A stretch of 5,938 bases of DNA from positions 1-5,938 of the forward strand of contig CAZRZN010000264.1 in NCBI GenBank assembly GCA_964604565.1. The letters are read 5' to 3'. The position numbers and the translations under genes were made by a program. Positions within the stretch are counted from its first letter, which is position 1. Every line of letters starts with the position of its first letter. A model generated the notes under the pieces. The model made no database searches, was not told the DNA's origin, and saw only the letters and a list, made by a program, of their open reading frames with translations. Of the stretch, positions 1 through 5,518 are shown one piece after another. This DNA is from CAZRZN01 sp964604565 (GTDB lineage: Bacteria > Pseudomonadota > Alphaproteobacteria > Rhodobacterales > Rhodobacteraceae).

Positions 1-9
1 GAACTTCAG

Positions 10-76
10 GAATTCTCACGAAATATCGAGAATTTCCTTGACAGGGGTGCGCACGTGAAACCGCGATTTCGCGCAC
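10..76. other. tRNA 3' flank with two imperfect inverted repeats
   Basis: No gene is visible in the first 107 bases. Two inverted repeats can be read directly. One has 7-bp arms at 11-17 and 28-34 around a 10-base loop. The other pairs 47-52 with 71-76 and, inside it, 57-60 with 67-70, leaving an unpaired ACGT at 53-56 and a six-base loop. Both lie downstream of the tRNA on the strand it is transcribed from, so they could help terminate or process its transcript. Neither is followed by a clear T-run in that direction. Bases 1-37 are noticeably richer in A and T than the rest of the window. Confidence 0.35.
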
Positions 77-107
77 TCATATGCTCCCTTGGCAGCAGAT
101 CGAAGAA

Positions 108-184
108 TGGCGACCCCGGCAGGATTCGAACCTGCAACCTGCCCCTTAGGAGGGGGCTGCTCTATCCAGTTGAGCCACGGAGTC
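108..184 (-). tRNA. tRNA-Arg (anticodon CCU)
   Basis: On the minus strand the sequence folds as a complete 77-base tRNA. The 7-bp acceptor stem is formed by 178-184 (GACTCCG when read on the minus strand) and 112-118 (CGGGGTC), with one G-U pair. The discriminator base is G at 111, and a genome-encoded CCA occupies 110-108. The T-arm contains the GGATTCGAACC signature as seen on the plus strand. The anticodon stem is GCCCC/GGGGC around the seven-base loop CTCCTAA, which gives the anticodon CCT and therefore arginine, reading the rare AGG codon. The gene is divergent from the LacI-family regulator, with about 110 bases between them. It reads as intact. Confidence 0.96.
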
Positions 185-193
185 GCTGGATCT

Positions 194-222
194 TCCTTAA
201 CCTGCCAAACCGGGCTTGTCAT
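194..222 (-). promoter_or_regulatory. candidate promoter for tRNA-Arg
   Basis: On the minus strand, ATGACA (222 down to 217) matches five of six bases of the sigma-70 -35 consensus. A weak -10 hexamer, TAAGGA, follows at 199-194 after 17 bases. Transcription would start near 187, just ahead of the tRNA 5' end at 184. The -10 match is poor, so the call rests mainly on the -35 element and the good spacing to the tRNA. Confidence 0.33.
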
Positions 223-237
223 CCCGCCTGCATGCAC

Positions 238-265
238 TTGAATGCCCCTCTGATTACAGTAACGT
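238..265 (+). promoter_or_regulatory. candidate promoter and operator ahead of the LacI-family gene
   Basis: TTGAAT at 238-243 could be a -35 box, and TAACGT at 260-265, 16 bases on, a weak -10 box. The short perfect palindrome TTACAGTAA (254-262) overlaps this -10. LacI-family regulators bind palindromes, and E. coli GntR operators contain TTAC/GTAA half-sites, so this may be an autoregulatory operator. The centre is an odd A and not the usual CG of the family, which lowers confidence. Confidence 0.3.
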
Positions 266-293
266 ATGCGGACATCATATTGAGGATACAGCC

Positions 294-1319
294 TTGGTCG
301 CAGACGCCCCCCGCCCGCTCACCCTTCGCGACGTTTCCGAGGCCTCGGGCGTCTCGGAGATGACCGTGAGCCGCGTCTTGCGGAACCGTGGCGATGTCAG
401 CCAGGCCACCCGCGAGAAGGTGCTCGAGGCGGCGAAGGCCCTTGGATATGTCCCCAACAAGATTGCCGGGGCGCTGGCCAGTCAACGGGTCAATCTGGTG
501 GCGGTGATCATTCCCAGCCTGCGCAACATGGTCTTTCCGGAAGTCTTGTCCGGCATCAGCAGCGTGCTCGAAGAGACCGATTTGCAGCCGGTCGTCGGCG
601 TTACAGACTATATGCCGGAAAAAGAAGAACGCGTGCTCTACGAGATGCTCTCCTGGCGGCCGTCGGGTGTCATTCTTGCCGGGTTGGAGCACACCGATGC
701 AGCGCGTGCCATGCTGAAGGCCTCCGGCATCCCGGTGGTCGAGATCATGGACACCGACGGGACGCCGATCGACTGTGCCGTGGGCATCAGTCATCGGCGG
801 GCGGGGCGTGAAATGGCCCGTGCGATTCTCAAGCAGGGCTATCGGAACATCGGATTCATGGGCACGAAGATGCCGCTCGACCACCGCGCGCGGAAGCGTT
901 TCGAGGGCTTCACGGAGGCCCTCGCGAAAGATGGGGTCGAAGTCATGGATCAGGAGTTCTATTCCGGCGGCTCCGCGCTCGCCAAGGGGCGGCAGATGAC
1001 CAAGGCCATGCTGGAGCGCGAACCGGAGATCGACTTCCTGTATTACTCCAATGACATGATCGCGGCTGGGGGCCTCCTGCACCTGCTGGACGCCGGGGTC
1101 GAAATTCCTGGCCGGGTTGGTCTTGCAGGCTTCAACGGGGTCGAACTGCTGGATGGCCTGCCCCGCAGGCTCGCCACGATGGATGCCTGCCGGACCGAGA
1201 TCGGGCGCAAGGCCGCGCAGGTCATTGCCGCGCGGGTCGCCAATCCCGAGACCGTCGTCGAGAGCATCATGGAACTCTCGCCCAAGATCGCCTACGGCGA
1301 CACGCTGAAAAGGCGCTGA
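294..1319 (+). CDS. LacI-family transcriptional regulator, GntR (gluconate)-like
   Basis: This is a 341-residue DNA-binding repressor of the LacI/GalR family. The helix-turn-helix covers residues 10-30 (LTLRDVSEASGVSEMTVSRVL), followed by GYVPN (51-55). The hinge helix has N55, A58 and L61 in the family pattern. The rest is a periplasmic-binding-protein-like effector domain, starting around VAVIIPSLRN and ending after SNDMIAAGGLLHLL and GLAGFNG. The order and wording of motifs (MTVSR.LRN, PSL.N.VF.EVL.GI, MLSW, AGIPVVE.MD) closely recall the E. coli gluconate repressor GntR as remembered, so a sugar-acid effector is inferred, not shown. The start chosen is TTG 294: GAGGA at 282-286 sits seven bases upstream and the length then fits the family. 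An in-frame TTG at 216 would add 26 residues unlike the family and lacks a good ribosome-binding site. No sugar-acid genes adjoin it, so its targets are elsewhere or it regulates itself. Confidence 0.93.
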   Translation: MVADAPRPLTLRDVSEASGVSEMTVSRVLRNRGDVSQATREKVLEAAKALGYVPNKIAGALASQRVNLVAVIIPSLRNMVFPEVLSGISSVLEETDLQPVVGVTDYMPEKEERVLYEMLSWRPSGVILAGLEHTDAARAMLKASGIPVVEIMDTDGTPIDCAVGISHRRAGREMARAILKQGYRNIGFMGTKMPLDHRARKRFEGFTEALAKDGVEVMDQEFYSGGSALAKGRQMTKAMLEREPEIDFLYYSNDMIAAGGLLHLLDAGVEIPGRVGLAGFNGVELLDGLPRRLATMDACRTEIGRKAAQVIAARVANPETVVESIMELSPKIAYGDTLKRR

Positions 1320-1331
1320 CGCGGCCAAACC

Positions 1332-1364
1332 TGATACATGTCAAATGCGGAATGCGTAATGCGG
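1332..1364. repeat. three-unit 7-bp tandem repeat next to a TGATAC half-site
   Basis: Three consecutive copies of AATGCGG, AATGCGT and AATGCGG occupy 1344-1364 with exact 7-base periodicity. Just before them lies TGATACATGTCA (1332-1343), an imperfect palindrome. The block sits 13 bases after the regulator's stop and about 80 bases before the SH3 gene. It could be a binding site for a regulator, or simply slipped-strand duplication. Confidence 0.5.
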
Positions 1365-1403
1365 CGTAGATTTGCCCGGCATCCGGTCGGGGAATCGTCG
1401 TTC

Positions 1404-1415
1404 CCTTGATCAAGG
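1404..1415. promoter_or_regulatory. perfect 12-bp palindrome upstream of the SH3 gene
   Basis: CCTTGATCAAGG is a perfect palindrome 28 bases before the ATG of the SH3-domain gene. A perfect dyad in that position could be an operator. It is not an FNR or CRP site, because the two TTGA half-sites are fused with no spacer. No convincing promoter hexamers were found around it. Confidence 0.35.
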
Positions 1416-1443
1416 CGCGTTGAGTTTGAGAGGAGAAAGAGTC

Positions 1444-1788
1444 ATGTCACGCATTCTTGCGCTCGCCACCGCCACCCTTGTGTCCTTTGCCGCGCCTCAG
1501 GTCCAGGCGGGCGACTGCACCGGCTGGGTTGTCGGCGTCCGGCCGATCAGCCAATACAATCACGCCCGAGGCAACGGCTTTCTGGCCGTCCGGACCGGAG
1601 CAGGCAGCGGTTATCAACAGATCGGCGAGGTCTACCTTGGCGACGAAATCTCTGTCTGGGATCGCCGCGGCAACTGGTATCGCGTGCAATGCATGTCCGG
1701 CCGCTGCCAGAACCCCTTCTGGGGCGCGGCAAATCCGAACGGCTGGGTCTACGGAAAATATCTGAATATCGGCGGTGTCTGCCCGTGA
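1444..1788 (+). CDS. exported bacterial SH3-domain protein
   Basis: This gene encodes a 114-residue protein with a signal peptide (residues 1-22, basic start, hydrophobic core, cleavage after VQA). The mature part is a single bacterial SH3-like (SH3b) domain: the LAVRTGAGSGYQQIGEVYLGD segment (47-67), WDRRGNWYRVQC (72-83) and a closing GWVYGKYL (100-107). This is the usual AVR.G-to-GWV.GRYL pattern. Four cysteines (25, 83, 88, 113) all lie in the exported part and could form two disulfides. SH3b domains often bind peptidoglycan or peptide ligands, so a periplasmic, cell-wall-linked role is inferred. No catalytic domain is attached. The ATG at 1444 is preferred because AGGAGA (1431-1436) lies seven bases upstream and the signal peptide begins there. 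An earlier in-frame start at 1372 would bury the signal peptide. Confidence 0.88.
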   Translation: MSRILALATATLVSFAAPQVQAGDCTGWVVGVRPISQYNHARGNGFLAVRTGAGSGYQQIGEVYLGDEISVWDRRGNWYRVQCMSGRCQNPFWGAANPNGWVYGKYLNIGGVCP

Positions 1789-1810
1789 CACCCCGCGCCC
1801 TGTCATGACC

Positions 1811-1842
1811 CGGGCCGTTGATGTGGCAAGGACAGCGGCCCG
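1811..1842 (+). terminator. hairpin downstream of the SH3 gene, possible terminator
   Basis: CGGGCCGTTG (1811-1820) pairs with CAGCGGCCCG (1833-1842), giving a 10-bp GC-rich stem with one G-U pair and a 12-base loop. It starts 22 bases after the SH3 stop codon, a sensible place for a terminator. No T-run follows, so it may act weakly or as a 3' stabilising hairpin. Confidence 0.45.
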
Positions 1843-1995
1843 AAATCCAATCTCGGGGGGCTTTCGCATCAGCGGGATCCAGCCCGTCGCAGCATCGACA
1901 GGGCCGGAAAGGCGGAGATGGAACAGCTGCCGTCCCGTGGCCCGAATCCTTTTGACAGGGTCGGCCGGCGCCCACCGGTCCCTCGGGTTAACACG

Positions 1996-2030
1996 GACCA
2001 TCGGTCGACATGGTCGGTCACGTCACCATG
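1996..2030. repeat. overlapping, mutually exclusive inverted repeats
   Basis: GACCAT (1996-2001) can pair with ATGGTC (2010-2015) across an 8-base loop. The same central segment, read as CATGGT (2009-2014), can instead pair with ACCATG (2025-2030) across a 10-base loop. The two hairpins cannot form together. If the promoter at 2108-2136 is correct, this DNA is upstream of the transcript and would act as a protein-binding region, not as an attenuator. Confidence 0.4.
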
Positions 2031-2107
2031 GACGGGCCGCCAGCTTCCGGAAATCGGACAAGTATGTCGCGCGAAGTCGAGATGGCCTTGCCCGGCCCTA
2101 TCGCCCC

Positions 2108-2136
2108 TTTTCAGCGGGGCCAAGCTTCTCCATTAT
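2108..2136 (+). promoter_or_regulatory. candidate sigma-70 promoter for the acyl-CoA synthetase
   Basis: TTTTCA (2108-2113, four of six to the -35 consensus) and CATTAT (2131-2136, four of six to the -10 consensus) are separated by exactly 17 bases. Transcription would start near 2143, giving a leader of about 20 bases that still contains the GGAGG (2154-2158) five bases before the ATG. Confidence 0.42.
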
Positions 2137-2163
2137 CCCTGCTGAACGATAGCGGAGGATATC

Positions 2164-3789
2164 ATGGGCTGGCTGGCTGACGAAACCGGACTGGGCAAGA
2201 CGGCGGCGAATTACGTGCCGCTTACACCGCTGAGCTTTCTGCGCCGCGCCGCCGAGATCTGGCCCGACCACCTTGCCGTGGTCTATGGCACGCATCGAAA
2301 GACCTATGGCCAGTATATCCATCGCGTGACCCGCCTTGCGTCGGCGCTGACCCGCGCCGGTATCCTGCCCGGCGATGTCGTCGCGACCATCCTGCCGAAC
2401 ATTCCCGCACAGGCAGAGGCGCATTTCGGTGTTCCGGCCTGCGGGGCGATCCTGAACGCGATCAATACCCGGCTGGACGTGACAACCGTCGCCTATATCC
2501 TCGACCATGGCGGCGCCAAACTGGTCCTGTGCGATCCCCAGTTCCTGCCGGTTCTTGCCGAGGCGGTCGAACTGATGGACGGCCCGGCCCCGACGATCAT
2601 CGAAGTTGCCGACACGCATGCCGGGGTCCATGCCGAAGGTCACTATACGGAATACGAGGCGTTTCTCGAAACCGGCGATCCCGACGTCGACTGGGTCATG
2701 CCGGAAGATGAGTGGGAATCGATCGCGCTCAACTACACCTCCGGCACAACCGGAAAGCCCAAGGGCGTGGTCTACCACCACCGGGGCGCTTATCTGAATG
2801 CCATGGGCCAGGTGCTGAGCTGGCGCATGGTGTTAAATCCGGTCTATCTGACAATCGTTCCGCTTTTTCACTGCAACGGCTGGTGCCACACATGGATGAT
2901 GCCCGCCGTCGGCGGCACGGTGGTATGTTGCCGCGACATTCGGGCCGATGCGATCTTTGACGCGATTGCCGATGAGGGTGTCACCCATTTCGGCGGTGCG
3001 CCCATCGTGCTGAACACATTGATAAATGCCCCGCAAGACCAGCGCCGAAAGTTTGACCACGTGGTCGAGGTCTTTACCGCAGGCGCCCCGCCCGCCCCCG
3101 CCACGCTGGCAAAGATCGAGCCGATGGGGTTCAACGTGACGCAGGTCTACGGGCTGACCGAAACCTACGGCCCCGCCACCGAATGCACCTGGAAGGCCGA
3201 ATGGGACCACACCAAGGGCGACGCGCGCGCCGCGATCAAGGCGCGTCAGGGTGTGGCCATGCCCTTCATGGAGCCGGTCAGGGTGCAGGATTCTGACGGC
3301 GTCGACGTGCCTCGCGACGGCGTCGAGAAGGGTGAAATCAAGTTTCGCGGCAACGGGGTGATGAAAGGCTACTACAAGAACCCCAAGGCCACAGCGGAGT
3401 CTTTTGCCGACGGTTACTTTCAGTCCGGCGACATCGCCGTGATGCATCCCGACAATTTCATTCAGATCGCCGACCGCGCCAAGGACATCATCATCTCGGG
3501 CGGAGAGAATATCTCCTCCGTCGAGGTCGAAGGCGTCCTGATGGGGCATGAGGCGGTTCTGCTTTGCGCCGTGGTTGCGCGGCCGGATGAAACCTGGGGA
3601 GAAGTGCCCTGCGCCTTTGTCGAATTGAAGGACGGCCACACGGTCGAAGAGGCCGATCTGATCGCCTATGCGCGCGAAAGATTGGCAGGCTTCAAGACGC
3701 CAAAGAAGATCGTCTTTCAAGAATTGCCCAAGACCTCGACCGGCAAGATTCAGAAGTTCGATCTTCGTGCGCGGGCCAAATCCCTCTAG
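2164..3789 (+). CDS. AMP-forming acyl-CoA synthetase, DmdB-like
   Basis: This 541-residue cytoplasmic enzyme belongs to the ANL adenylating superfamily. It activates a carboxylic acid with ATP to an acyl-AMP, then to an acyl-CoA. All core motifs are present: the phosphate-binding loop YTSGTTGKPKG (191-201), LFHCNGWCHTW with H236 (234-244), YGLTETYGP (329-337), the ribose-binding aspartate D423 in GYFQSGDIA, the hinge region DRAKDIIISGGENIS (437-451), and the catalytic lysine K528 in PKTSTGKIQK. Length is normal and nothing is missing. The N-terminus (MGWLADETGLGKTAANYVPLTPL-like) and several internal blocks strongly recall the 3-methylmercaptopropionate-CoA ligase DmdB of Ruegeria, which acts in DMSP demethylation. 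Close relatives act on ordinary short and medium fatty acids, so the substrate is uncertain. No dmdA, dmdC or dmdD lies nearby. GGAGG five bases before the ATG supports the start. It is a lone gene, convergent with its downstream neighbour. Confidence 0.93.
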   Translation: MGWLADETGLGKTAANYVPLTPLSFLRRAAEIWPDHLAVVYGTHRKTYGQYIHRVTRLASALTRAGILPGDVVATILPNIPAQAEAHFGVPACGAILNAINTRLDVTTVAYILDHGGAKLVLCDPQFLPVLAEAVELMDGPAPTIIEVADTHAGVHAEGHYTEYEAFLETGDPDVDWVMPEDEWESIALNYTSGTTGKPKGVVYHHRGAYLNAMGQVLSWRMVLNPVYLTIVPLFHCNGWCHTWMMPAVGGTVVCCRDIRADAIFDAIADEGVTHFGGAPIVLNTLINAPQDQRRKFDHVVEVFTAGAPPAPATLAKIEPMGFNVTQVYGLTETYGPATECTWKAEWDHTKGDARAAIKARQGVAMPFMEPVRVQDSDGVDVPRDGVEKGEIKFRGNGVMKGYYKNPKATAESFADGYFQSGDIAVMHPDNFIQIADRAKDIIISGGENISSVEVEGVLMGHEAVLLCAVVARPDETWGEVPCAFVELKDGHTVEEADLIAYARERLAGFKTPKKIVFQELPKTSTGKIQKFDLRARAKSL

Positions 3790-3923
3790 GCAATTGCGTC
3801 GTCCTGTCAGGGAACGGGTATCGCGCAGCGCGGCGGGGAACGCCTGCTCCGGATTGTCGAAGAAGAACGGCAGGTCAGCGGCGGATCTCCCTGCTGTCCA
3901 AACAGCCTATCCACAGGCAATTG
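3788..3923. repeat. 9-bp direct repeat bracketing the spacer after the synthetase
   Basis: AGGCAATTG occurs at 3788-3796, overlapping the TAG stop of the synthetase, and again at 3915-3923. The two copies are 127 bases apart and enclose most of the convergent intergenic region. No transposase, terminal inverted repeats or recognisable gene lies between them. On the minus strand the enclosed segment reads open with the phrase DLPFFFDNPEQAFPAALRD, which looks protein-like but has no start codon after the nearest upstream stop. It may be a decayed gene fragment or chance. Confidence 0.4.
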
Positions 3924-3946
3924 ATTGAAATAGGTCGTGGCGCTGC

Positions 3947-3995
3947 GCGCAGATCTAGATCCCGCCTTGGTGGATCAGCCGGGAAAGATCTGCGC
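3947..3995 (-). terminator. 10-bp inverted repeat around the end of the lysozyme-like gene
   Basis: GCGCAGATCT (3947-3956) and AGATCTGCGC (3986-3995) are perfect inverted copies with 29 bases between them. The central part can form a smaller hairpin of its own (GATCC 3958-3962 with GGATC 3972-3976). The structure spans the stop codon (3975-3977) of the minus-strand gene: one arm encodes its last residues and the other lies in the 3' untranslated part. It could serve as a terminator or 3' stabiliser. No T-run follows on the minus strand. Confidence 0.45.
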
Positions 3996-4709
3996 CATGG
4001 CCCCCTCAAACCGGGCCCATGTCATGGTCGCCTTGTTGCCGGCGTAACCCTCATAATAGGACGCGCCAGACGGCAGGGGCAGACCTGCCCAGATCTTTGC
4101 CAGACGATACATGAAACTGCGGCGCGTGATCTCATCGCGCTGGAGGGCAAGGAACCCCGCCTCTATCAGCAATTGGTCGGCAAGCCGGTCCTGCAACTCG
4201 GGGGAAAACCGGTTCTGGGGGCTGACACCCAGATGATCCACAAGGCGGCGCAAGGTCGGGGGAATGAACTGGTAGCGCCCGATGGCATGCGGCTGTCCGG
4301 GCGTCGCGGCAATCCAGGCATAGACCTCCCCCACGGTCATTTGGGTCGGCGGCTTCGGGGGTTTGACGCGGGCGCCGTGGTTCACCGCATCATAGCCTGC
4401 GCGCCCTGCCTCGGCCTCGGCGATCAGGTGGCGCAGTTGCTCTGCCGCGGTCCCACCCATCGATCTCGGTGCCGGGACCGGCCCCTGCACCCCGCGGTCG
4501 GGCAGCGGCTCCAGAAAACTGTGCCGCCGGGATCCGGCGAAAAGACTGGACGCGCCGGCTTGCACACCTGCGTCAGAGGCACGGGGACCGATCAGCGGCA
4601 TGCGCTCCCCCGCGTCCACGGAAGCGGAAAACAGCGACGCGGATTGCGCCCATCCGGGAACGGGCGTCACAAGCACAGCCAGCAAGAAAAGGACGCGCAT
4701 GGGGAACAT
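3975..4709 (-). CDS. exported protein with a phage-lambda-endolysin-like domain
   Basis: This gene encodes 244 residues with a clear signal peptide (1-21, cleavage after GWA). A low-complexity linker (22-88), rich in Ala, Gly, Pro and Ser, follows. The C-terminal domain (about 89-244) resembles the lambda R endolysin/transglycosylase fold. It has a glutamate-containing helix (IAEAEAGRAGYDAVNHG, 96-112, with E98 or E100 as candidate catalytic acid), the IGRYQF motif (143-148), a predicted helical stretch FSPELQDRLADQLLIEAG, and a C-terminal KIWAGLP motif (205-211) matching the NIWASLP segment of lambda R as remembered. A peptidoglycan-cleaving role in the periplasm or outside the cell is inferred. 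No holin or phage genes are nearby, so this looks domesticated or host-derived. The start at 4709 is supported by AGGAG (4720-4716) six bases upstream. A second in-frame ATG at 4700 is too far from it. The gene is divergent from the oxygenase gene. Confidence 0.82.
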   Translation of the reverse strand: MFPMRVLFLLAVLVTPVPGWAQSASLFSASVDAGERMPLIGPRASDAGVQAGASSLFAGSRRHSFLEPLPDRGVQGPVPAPRSMGGTAAEQLRHLIAEAEAGRAGYDAVNHGARVKPPKPPTQMTVGEVYAWIAATPGQPHAIGRYQFIPPTLRRLVDHLGVSPQNRFSPELQDRLADQLLIEAGFLALQRDEITRRSFMYRLAKIWAGLPLPSGASYYEGYAGNKATMTWARFEGAMAQIFPG

Positions 4710-4799
4710 TCTGTTCTCCTCTCAGGTTCAGCCGCGACACTGACGCCAAGAGGTTGAGATTCCATTGCCCCTGTTCATCCGGTTGGGCTAAGGGGGCAT

Positions 4800-5417
4800 A
4801 TGACGAAGATACGCTCGCTGTTTGCCACCCGCCTTTATCACGCTCCGCTTGCCTCGGCGGGCGAAATGGACGTGAGTGAACTGGAATCCTCGTGCTATTC
4901 CATCGCAGAGGACGACGAGGCCGGTCAGGAATGGTGTGAGGAACAGGGCTATCCCGGTTACACCTCTTATGCGTCGCTCACCGATCTGCCATGGCGGTTT
5001 CCGATTTTTGCCGATCTTGTGAAGATACTCGACCGTCACGTTGCCCGCTTTGCCGAAGACCTCGAATTTGATCTGGGCGACAAGGCGCTGGTGCTGGAGG
5101 ACATCTGGATCAATATCCTGCCGGAGGGAGGCACGCATTCCAGCCATATCCATCCGCATTCCGTGATCTCCGGAACCACATACGTGGCGATGCCAGAGGG
5201 CGCGTCGGCCCTGAAGCTGGAGGATCCCCGCCTTGCGATGATGATGGCGGCGCCGACCCGGAAAAAGGATTGCCGGGAAGAATTGAAAAGCTTTGTCTAT
5301 GTCGCCCCACAGGTCGGGGATGTTGCGCTGTGGGAAAGCTGGCTGCGCCACGAGGTGCCGATGAACATGTCCGAAGACGACCGGATTTCGGTGAGTTTCA
5401 ACTACGCTTGGGCGTAA
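4800..5417 (+). CDS. putative 2OG-Fe(II) oxygenase, TIGR02466 type
   Basis: This is a 205-residue soluble protein with no signal peptide. It shows the pattern of the TIGR02466/2OG-FeII_Oxy_5 group: DIWINILPEGGTHSSHIHPHS (101-121) followed by SGTTYV (124-129), then GDVALWESWLRHEVPMN (173-189) and DDRISVSFNYAW (193-204). By analogy with the double-stranded beta-helix oxygenases, H116 and H118 are likely iron ligands in the proximal motif. H184 would be the distal histidine and R195 the 2-oxoglutarate-binding arginine. The substrate is unknown. The proximal motif is H-x-H and not the classical H-x-D, so catalytic activity is inferred. An AGGGG (4791-4795) four bases before the ATG serves as ribosome-binding site. 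The gene lies directly upstream of the rpmC leader, where rplP would stand in a standard S10 operon. Possible links to ribosomal protein modification are speculative. Confidence 0.8.
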   Translation: MTKIRSLFATRLYHAPLASAGEMDVSELESSCYSIAEDDEAGQEWCEEQGYPGYTSYASLTDLPWRFPIFADLVKILDRHVARFAEDLEFDLGDKALVLEDIWINILPEGGTHSSHIHPHSVISGTTYVAMPEGASALKLEDPRLAMMMAAPTRKKDCREELKSFVYVAPQVGDVALWESWLRHEVPMNMSEDDRISVSFNYAWA

Positions 5418-5474
5418 ACCCACGCAGGGAAGCGGTAACACCCACGCTCGCGGTGAAATCCCCAAACTCCCCCC

Positions 5475-5503
5475 TTGCCCTAATGTCCCACCTCGCTTAT
5501 AGA
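5475..5503 (+). promoter_or_regulatory. candidate sigma-70 promoter for rpmC and the downstream ribosomal genes
   Basis: TTGCCC (5475-5480) and TATAGA (5498-5503) are separated by exactly 17 bases, and each matches four of six consensus positions including the most conserved ones. Transcription would begin near 5510, giving a leader of about 120 bases before the rpmC ATG. This is the best promoter-like sequence in the window. Confidence 0.55.
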
Positions 5504-5518
5504 GCGTCAATCCACGGC

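Larger units (their letters stand above)
1789..2163. other. 375-base stretch without a convincing gene
   Basis: Open frames exist here on both strands, but their translations are arginine- and proline-rich, lack ribosome-binding sites and resemble no family I recognise. The stretch holds the hairpin after the SH3 gene, a pair of overlapping inverted repeats at 1996-2030 and a candidate promoter at 2108-2136. A TTGACA at 1952-1957 has no acceptable -10 partner. I see no RNA gene or known riboswitch. Confidence 0.6.

Noticed and set aside
219..1328. Long minus-strand open frame of 369 codons across the regulator gene
   Set aside because: It is the antisense shadow of a clear LacI-family gene. 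Its translation is rich in His, Arg, Gly and Asp and has no recognisable domain.
1404..1415. FNR- or CRP-type binding site
   Set aside because: The half-sites are fused with no four-base (FNR) or six-base (CRP) spacer, so the palindrome does not fit either consensus.
1952..1980. Promoter built on the perfect TTGACA at 1952
   Set aside because: The bases 16 to 18 positions downstream (around CCGGTC) do not resemble a -10 element.
1447..2152. Open frames on both strands in and beyond the SH3 gene and the following spacer
   Set aside because: There are no ribosome-binding sites, the compositions are Arg- and Pro-rich, and no homology is recognisable. Part of the span is the shadow of the SH3 gene.
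2098..3720. Long minus-strand open frames across the acyl-CoA synthetase
   Set aside because: They run opposite a complete ANL enzyme with all motifs and show no family likeness, as expected for antisense frames in GC-rich coding DNA.
1444..4709. A joint cell-wall system formed by the SH3 protein and the lysozyme-like protein
   Set aside because: The two genes are over 2 kb apart, on opposite strands, and separated by a metabolic gene, so nothing in the sequence ties them together.
3921..4757. Plus-strand open frame of 278 codons opposite the lysozyme-like gene
   Set aside because: The minus-strand reading has a signal peptide, a domain match and a ribosome-binding site. The plus-strand reading is Arg- and Gly-rich with none of these.
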